Positions 60,435 through 64,000 of a stretch of DNA of 64,000 nucleotides are shown here, in pieces (within the stretch, counting starts at the first letter, position 1; each line of letters begins with the position of its first letter). A model generated the notes under the pieces. The model was not told the origin of the DNA. It saw only the letters and a program-made list of their open reading frames with translations, and searched no databases. This stretch comes from Psychrobacillus mangrovi (lineage in GTDB: Bacteria; Bacillota; Bacilli; Bacillales_A; Planococcaceae): the NCBI RefSeq assembly GCF_037104765.1, contig NZ_JBAWSY010000009.1:62001-126000 (forward strand). The letters are read 5' to 3'. The position numbers and the translations under genes are program-made.

Positions 60435-61832
60435 ATGGCAAAACAAATGCCTGAAATTGGTGATTACAAATATGGTTTCCACGATAAAGACGTATCCATT
60501 TTCCGTTCAAAACGTGGTTTAACCAAGGATATTGTAATAGAAATATCTAATATGAAAAATGAACCACAATGGATGTTAGATTATCGTTTGAAAGCGTTAG
60601 AAATCTTTTATTCTAAACCAATGCCTCAATGGGGTGGAGATTTAGGATCTTTAAACTTCGATGAAATTACTTACTATGTAAAACCATCCGAAGCAACTCA
60701 AAAATCATGGGATGAAGTACCAGAGGAAATCAAAGCAACATTTGATAAACTTGGTATTCCAGAAGCTGAACAAAAGTACCTTGCAGGTGTTTCTGCACAG
60801 TATGAATCAGAAGTTGTTTACCATAACATGAAGGAAGAGCTTGAAGACTTAGGAATCGTATTTAAGGATACTGATTCTGCTCTTCGTGAAAATGAAGACA
60901 TCTTTAAAAAATATTGGGGAACTGTAATTCCTTCAACAGACAACAAATTTTCTGCACTTAACTCTGCAGTTTGGTCAGGTGGATCATTTATTTATGTACC
61001 ACCAGGCGTAAAAGTGGATACACCACTTCAAGCATACTTCCGTATTAACTCTGAGAATATGGGTCAATTCGAGCGTACGCTTATCATTGTAGATGAAGGT
61101 GCTTCTGTACACTATGTAGAAGGATGTACAGCTCCTGTATATACAACAAACTCGCTTCATAGTGCAGTTGTTGAGATCATCATCAAAAAAGATGCTTATT
61201 GCCGTTACACAACAATCCAAAACTGGGCAAACAACGTTTATAACTTAGTTACGAAACGTGCAGTTTGTGAAGCTAACGCTACAATGGAATGGATTGATGG
61301 AAATATTGGTTCTAAGTTAACAATGAAATACCCAGCTGTTATCCTAAAAGGAGAAGGCGCACGTGGTTTGACTCTTTCTATTGCAATTGCTGGTAAAGGT
61401 CAACACCAAGACGCTGGTGCTAAAATGCTACACTTGGCTCCGAATACTTCTTCTACAATTGTTTCTAAATCTATTTCGAAACAAGGTGGGAAAGTAACTT
61501 ACCGCGGACAAGTTCATTTTGGTCGTAAAGCAACTGGTGCTCGTTCTAACATTGAATGTGATACGTTGATTATGGATAATCAATCCACTTCAGATACAAT
61601 TCCATACAATGAAATCCTGAATGATAATATCTCTCTTGAACATGAAGCAAAAGTTTCTAAAGTTTCAGAGGAGCAATTGTTCTACTTGATGAGCCGTGGG
61701 CTAAGTGAAGAAGAAGCAACAGAAATGATCGTAATGGGCTTCATCGAACCATTTACAAAAGAACTTCCAATGGAATACGCGGTTGAGATGAACCGTTTAA
61801 TTAAGTTCGAAATGGAAGGTTCTATCGGTTAA
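60435..61832 (+). CDS. sufB: Fe-S cluster assembly protein SufB
   Basis: A 465-residue scaffold subunit on which clusters form. Family signatures are YGFHDKDVSIFRSKRGLT, WGGDLGSLNFDEITYYVKP, the central beta-helix with VEGCTAPVYTTNSLHSAVVEI (conserved Cys) and the C-terminal EEQLFYLMSRGLSEEEATEMIVMGFIEPF. ATG 60435 follows ACGGAGG; the earlier frame start at 60414 would put that site inside the gene. Last gene of the suf operon, followed by a terminator. Confidence 0.95.
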   Translation: MAKQMPEIGDYKYGFHDKDVSIFRSKRGLTKDIVIEISNMKNEPQWMLDYRLKALEIFYSKPMPQWGGDLGSLNFDEITYYVKPSEATQKSWDEVPEEIKATFDKLGIPEAEQKYLAGVSAQYESEVVYHNMKEELEDLGIVFKDTDSALRENEDIFKKYWGTVIPSTDNKFSALNSAVWSGGSFIYVPPGVKVDTPLQAYFRINSENMGQFERTLIIVDEGASVHYVEGCTAPVYTTNSLHSAVVEIIIKKDAYCRYTTIQNWANNVYNLVTKRAVCEANATMEWIDGNIGSKLTMKYPAVILKGEGARGLTLSIAIAGKGQHQDAGAKMLHLAPNTSSTIVSKSISKQGGKVTYRGQVHFGRKATGARSNIECDTLIMDNQSTSDTIPYNEILNDNISLEHEAKVSKVSEEQLFYLMSRGLSEEEATEMIVMGFIEPFTKELPMEYAVEMNRLIKFEMEGSIG

Positions 61833-61847
61833 TACCAAAATTTTTAT

Positions 61848-61890
61848 AAAGCAGCAAGGTTGAGTAAAATTAACCTCTGCTGCTTTTTTT
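61848..61890 (+). terminator. Terminator of the suf operon
   Basis: AAAGCAGCAAGGTT / AACCTCTGCTGCTTTTTTT hairpin with T-run. Confidence 0.88.
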
Positions 61891-61941
61891 ATTTTAGCTC
61901 AAAGATGTAGTTAGTGATATGATAAATAGTGGGGTGAACAC

Positions 61942-62793
61942 ATGATAAAAATTGGTTTGACAGGCTGGGGAGATCATACAGATTTATATGTTTCTTCTCC
62001 GAAAGAAAAATTACAAGATTATAGTGCCCATTTTCCAGTAGTAGAACTTGATACAGCTTTTTATGCAATACCTACCAAAAGGAATGTTGAAAAGTGGATA
62101 AGGGAAACTCCTAATAACTTTCAATTTATTGTTAAGGCGTATCAAGGTATTACAGGCCATCTAAGAGGGGAATCTCCTTTTGATTCACTCGAAGAAATGT
62201 TTGCCCGTTACCGAGAATCCATTCAACCTTTTAAGGAATGTGGAAAGCTATCCATGGTATTAGTTCAATTTCCTCCTTGGTTTCAATGTAAAAAAGAAAA
62301 TGTTGACTATTTATATAAAGTGAGAACAGAGTTAAAAGATTTTGAAGTTGCAATCGAATTCCGTCACCAATCGTGGTACGCACCTACGTTTAAAGAACCT
62401 ACTATTCAGTTTCTACAAGATAACCATTTTCACCATACTGTCTGTGATGAGCCTCAAGTGGGGGAAGGGTGTGTCCCTTTGATCCCTGTTTCCACTTCAA
62501 ACAGAGTACTTGTGAGACTGCATGGAAGAAATACATATGGCTGGATAAATCCAGGGGATAGTGAAAAATGGCGAGAGGTACGTTATTTATATGATTATAA
62601 TTACGAAGAACTTTTTGACATTCAAAAGATTTGCGAGGAATTACATACTAACGCAAAAGAAGTAGTGGTATTATTTAATAATAATTCTGGTGGGCATGCA
62701 GCAAAAAATGCAAAAACCTTTCAACAGATGCTAGGAATAGAATTTGAAGGTTTGGCTCCCAAACAGTTAGATTTATTTGACGGAGGGATATAA
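61942..62793 (+). CDS. yunF: DUF72 protein (YunF-like)
   Basis: A 283-residue TIM-barrel-like DUF72 protein. Seen: GLTGWGDH near the N-terminus, PVVELDTAFYAIPTKRNVEKWIRETPNNFQFIVKAYQGITGH, VLVQFPPWF, VAIEFRHQSWY, and RLHGRNTYGW. Enzymatic function is unknown. GTGGGGTG precedes the ATG. It overlaps yunE (stop TAATG), as part of a yunFED unit. Confidence 0.9.
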   Translation: MIKIGLTGWGDHTDLYVSSPKEKLQDYSAHFPVVELDTAFYAIPTKRNVEKWIRETPNNFQFIVKAYQGITGHLRGESPFDSLEEMFARYRESIQPFKECGKLSMVLVQFPPWFQCKKENVDYLYKVRTELKDFEVAIEFRHQSWYAPTFKEPTIQFLQDNHFHHTVCDEPQVGEGCVPLIPVSTSNRVLVRLHGRNTYGWINPGDSEKWREVRYLYDYNYEELFDIQKICEELHTNAKEVVVLFNNNSGGHAAKNAKTFQQMLGIEFEGLAPKQLDLFDGGI

Positions 62794-63611
62794 TGGAGTG
62801 GATTTTACTAGTTTTAGCTGGTCTTTTCTCTGGTATAGTTGGAGCTTTAGTAGGTTTAGGTGGCGGAGTAATTTTAGTGCCAGCTGTATTATTTTTTGGA
62901 ACTACCCTTGCGCTAATACCTAATATTACACCTCAAAGTGTGGTAGGACTATCTGTAATTATGATGATTTTCACAGGTCTTTCATCCACACTTTCCTATA
63001 TGAAAACAAAGACAGTTGATTTTAAAAGTGGGTTTATATTTTTTATAGGGAGTATACCAGGAACGATACTTGGAGCATGGGTGAACAAGGGATTAGATTT
63101 ACCATCCTTTAATCTATATTTTGGCATATTACTTATTATTCTATCGACACTTCTGCTTGTACGGGATCGTTTAAAACCAGTAAAGTGGTTTGTAGAAAAT
63201 GGACAGAAAAAAACATTTACAGATGATAAAAATACATATGTTTATGGATATCCAATCTGGTTTGCAATACTATTAACATTTGGGGTAGGATTCGCCTCAG
63301 GTTTATTTGGAATTGGTGGTGGATCGATTATTGTTCCTGCTATGATTCTATTGTTTTTATTTCCACCACATGTGGCTGTGGGTACATCAATGTTTATGGT
63401 ATTTTTATCTTCTATCATTAACTCGATTACACATATTTCATTGGGGAATGTGCCGTGGCTTTATACGATACCGGTCATTCCAGCTGCTTATATTGGTGCG
63501 AAACTAGGTGCAAGCTTAAATAAAAAACTTAATTCGGAGACACTTGTCGTCGCCCTTCGAATTATCTTGTTATTATTAGGAGTTCGATCCATTATAGCTG
63601 GTCTTATGTAA
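62793..63611 (+). CDS. yunE: TSUP-family anion exporter (YunE-like)
   Basis: A 272-residue protein with about eight helices and the duplicated TSUP (TauE/SafE) motif GALVGLGGGVILVPA and SGLFGIGGGSIIVPAM. Members move sulfite, sulfoacetate or other organosulfur anions. Substrate here is not known. It is flanked by the DUF72 and 5'-nucleotidase-like genes as in B. subtilis. Confidence 0.9.
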   Translation: MEWILLVLAGLFSGIVGALVGLGGGVILVPAVLFFGTTLALIPNITPQSVVGLSVIMMIFTGLSSTLSYMKTKTVDFKSGFIFFIGSIPGTILGAWVNKGLDLPSFNLYFGILLIILSTLLLVRDRLKPVKWFVENGQKKTFTDDKNTYVYGYPIWFAILLTFGVGFASGLFGIGGGSIIVPAMILLFLFPPHVAVGTSMFMVFLSSIINSITHISLGNVPWLYTIPVIPAAYIGAKLGASLNKKLNSETLVVALRIILLLLGVRSIIAGLM

Positions 63612-63629
63612 ATTTAAAAAGGTGGGTTT

Positions 63630-64000
63630 ATGTTGAGAGAAACAATTCATATTTATCATACAAATGATTTGCATAGTCATTTAGAAAACTGGCCGACTAT
63701 ACATCAGTTTCTCTCCGCTAGACAAAAGATGCATGAAGGACATGATTCTTATCTCATTTTAGATATTGGTGATCATATTGATCGTTCCAATATCTTTACT
63801 GAAGGTACACTTGGGAAAGGAAATGTAGAGTTATTAAATGAGGCTGGTTATGATTATGTCACCATCGGAAATAATGAAGGCATCACATTAAGTCATGAGG
63901 AACTAGACGAAATGTATACAGATGCAAATTTTGATGTAGTTGTCTCGAACTTTACAGATAAAAATGGCATCATACCATCATGGATACTCCCATATAAAAT
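63630..64000 (+). CDS. yunD: 5'-nucleotidase/metallophosphoesterase, N-terminal part
   Basis: The gene starts at ATG 63630 (AAAAAGGTGGG upstream) and runs off the window after 123 codons. The calcineurin-like phosphoesterase motifs are visible: IHIYHTNDLHSHLENW, LILDIGDHIDRSN and YVTIGNNEG, the D-x-H, GD-x-x-D/G and GN(H/N)E metal sites. It matches YunD, a UDP-sugar hydrolase/5'-nucleotidase-like protein. The third motif reads GNNEG instead of the usual GNHE. Confidence 0.88.
   Translation, partial: MLRETIHIYHTNDLHSHLENWPTIHQFLSARQKMHEGHDSYLILDIGDHIDRSNIFTEGTLGKGNVELLNEAGYDYVTIGNNEGITLSHEELDEMYTDANFDVVVSNFTDKNGIIPSWILPYK

Overview
The window comes from a low-GC, endospore-forming Firmicute. 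A gamma-type small acid-soluble spore protein, an S-box (SAM) riboswitch, SufU-type Fe-S assembly, Gram-positive ribosome-binding sites with frequent TTG/GTG starts, and a gene order fadNAE - yusI - gcvH - yusF - yusE - metNPQ - sufCDSUB - yunFED close to Bacillus subtilis all point to Bacillales. A Planococcaceae/Psychrobacillus-like host is my inference from gene content, not a measured placement.

Layout. 0.2-9.9 kb is ordinary accessory metabolism: an AbrB-family membrane gene broken by a one-base frameshift, a CitMHS citrate transporter behind a perfect 14-bp cre palindrome, an old-yellow-enzyme oxidoreductase, sspE, a small zinc-ribbon protein, a large RND exporter, MgtC and an SRPBCC protein. 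10.1-21.2 kb is the most interesting part. It holds seven same-strand genes whose order, sizes and motifs match the mnxABCDEFG manganese(II)-oxidation operon known from marine Bacillus spores (SG-1/PL-12 type), ending in a 1213-residue multicopper oxidase. They are flanked by a collagen-like protein, a large PKD-domain protein, and two further genes that share a small beta-rich (Sm-like) module with MnxD. I read this as a spore-surface manganese-oxidizing locus with additional, apparently uncharacterised components.

21.2-22.5 kb is decayed DNA with a recognisable relic of glucose-6-phosphate isomerase. 22.5-34.5 kb is an exopolysaccharide locus: sugar-phosphate transferase, PHP phosphatase, Wzz-like modulator with an unusual hexapeptide-repeat tail, tyrosine kinase, membrane proteins, a Wzx-like flippase, GT4 glycosyltransferase, epimerase, two FemAB/GNAT-like proteins and a polysaccharide deacetylase that appears to start at CTG. 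It also carries a degenerate second copy of the phosphatase.

34.5-41.6 kb holds single genes (FAD oxidoreductase, 5'-3' exonuclease, C39-like protein, Eis-like and other GNAT acetyltransferases with a TetR regulator, STAS protein, thioredoxin) and a 174-bp palindromic repeat element. 41.8-47.2 kb is the fadNAE beta-oxidation operon behind a FadR-type operator. 47.3-49.9 kb contains an integrase relic, an acyltransferase and a decayed partial repeat copy. 49.9-54.3 kb carries yusI, gcvH, yusF, yusE and the SAM-riboswitch-controlled methionine importer. 54.3-55.0 kb is a non-coding-looking array of about eight 81-82 bp tandem repeats. Then come a NERD-domain protein, a 63-codon gene with an apparent ATT start, the complete sufCDSUB operon, and yunF, yunE and the start of yunD, which runs off the end.
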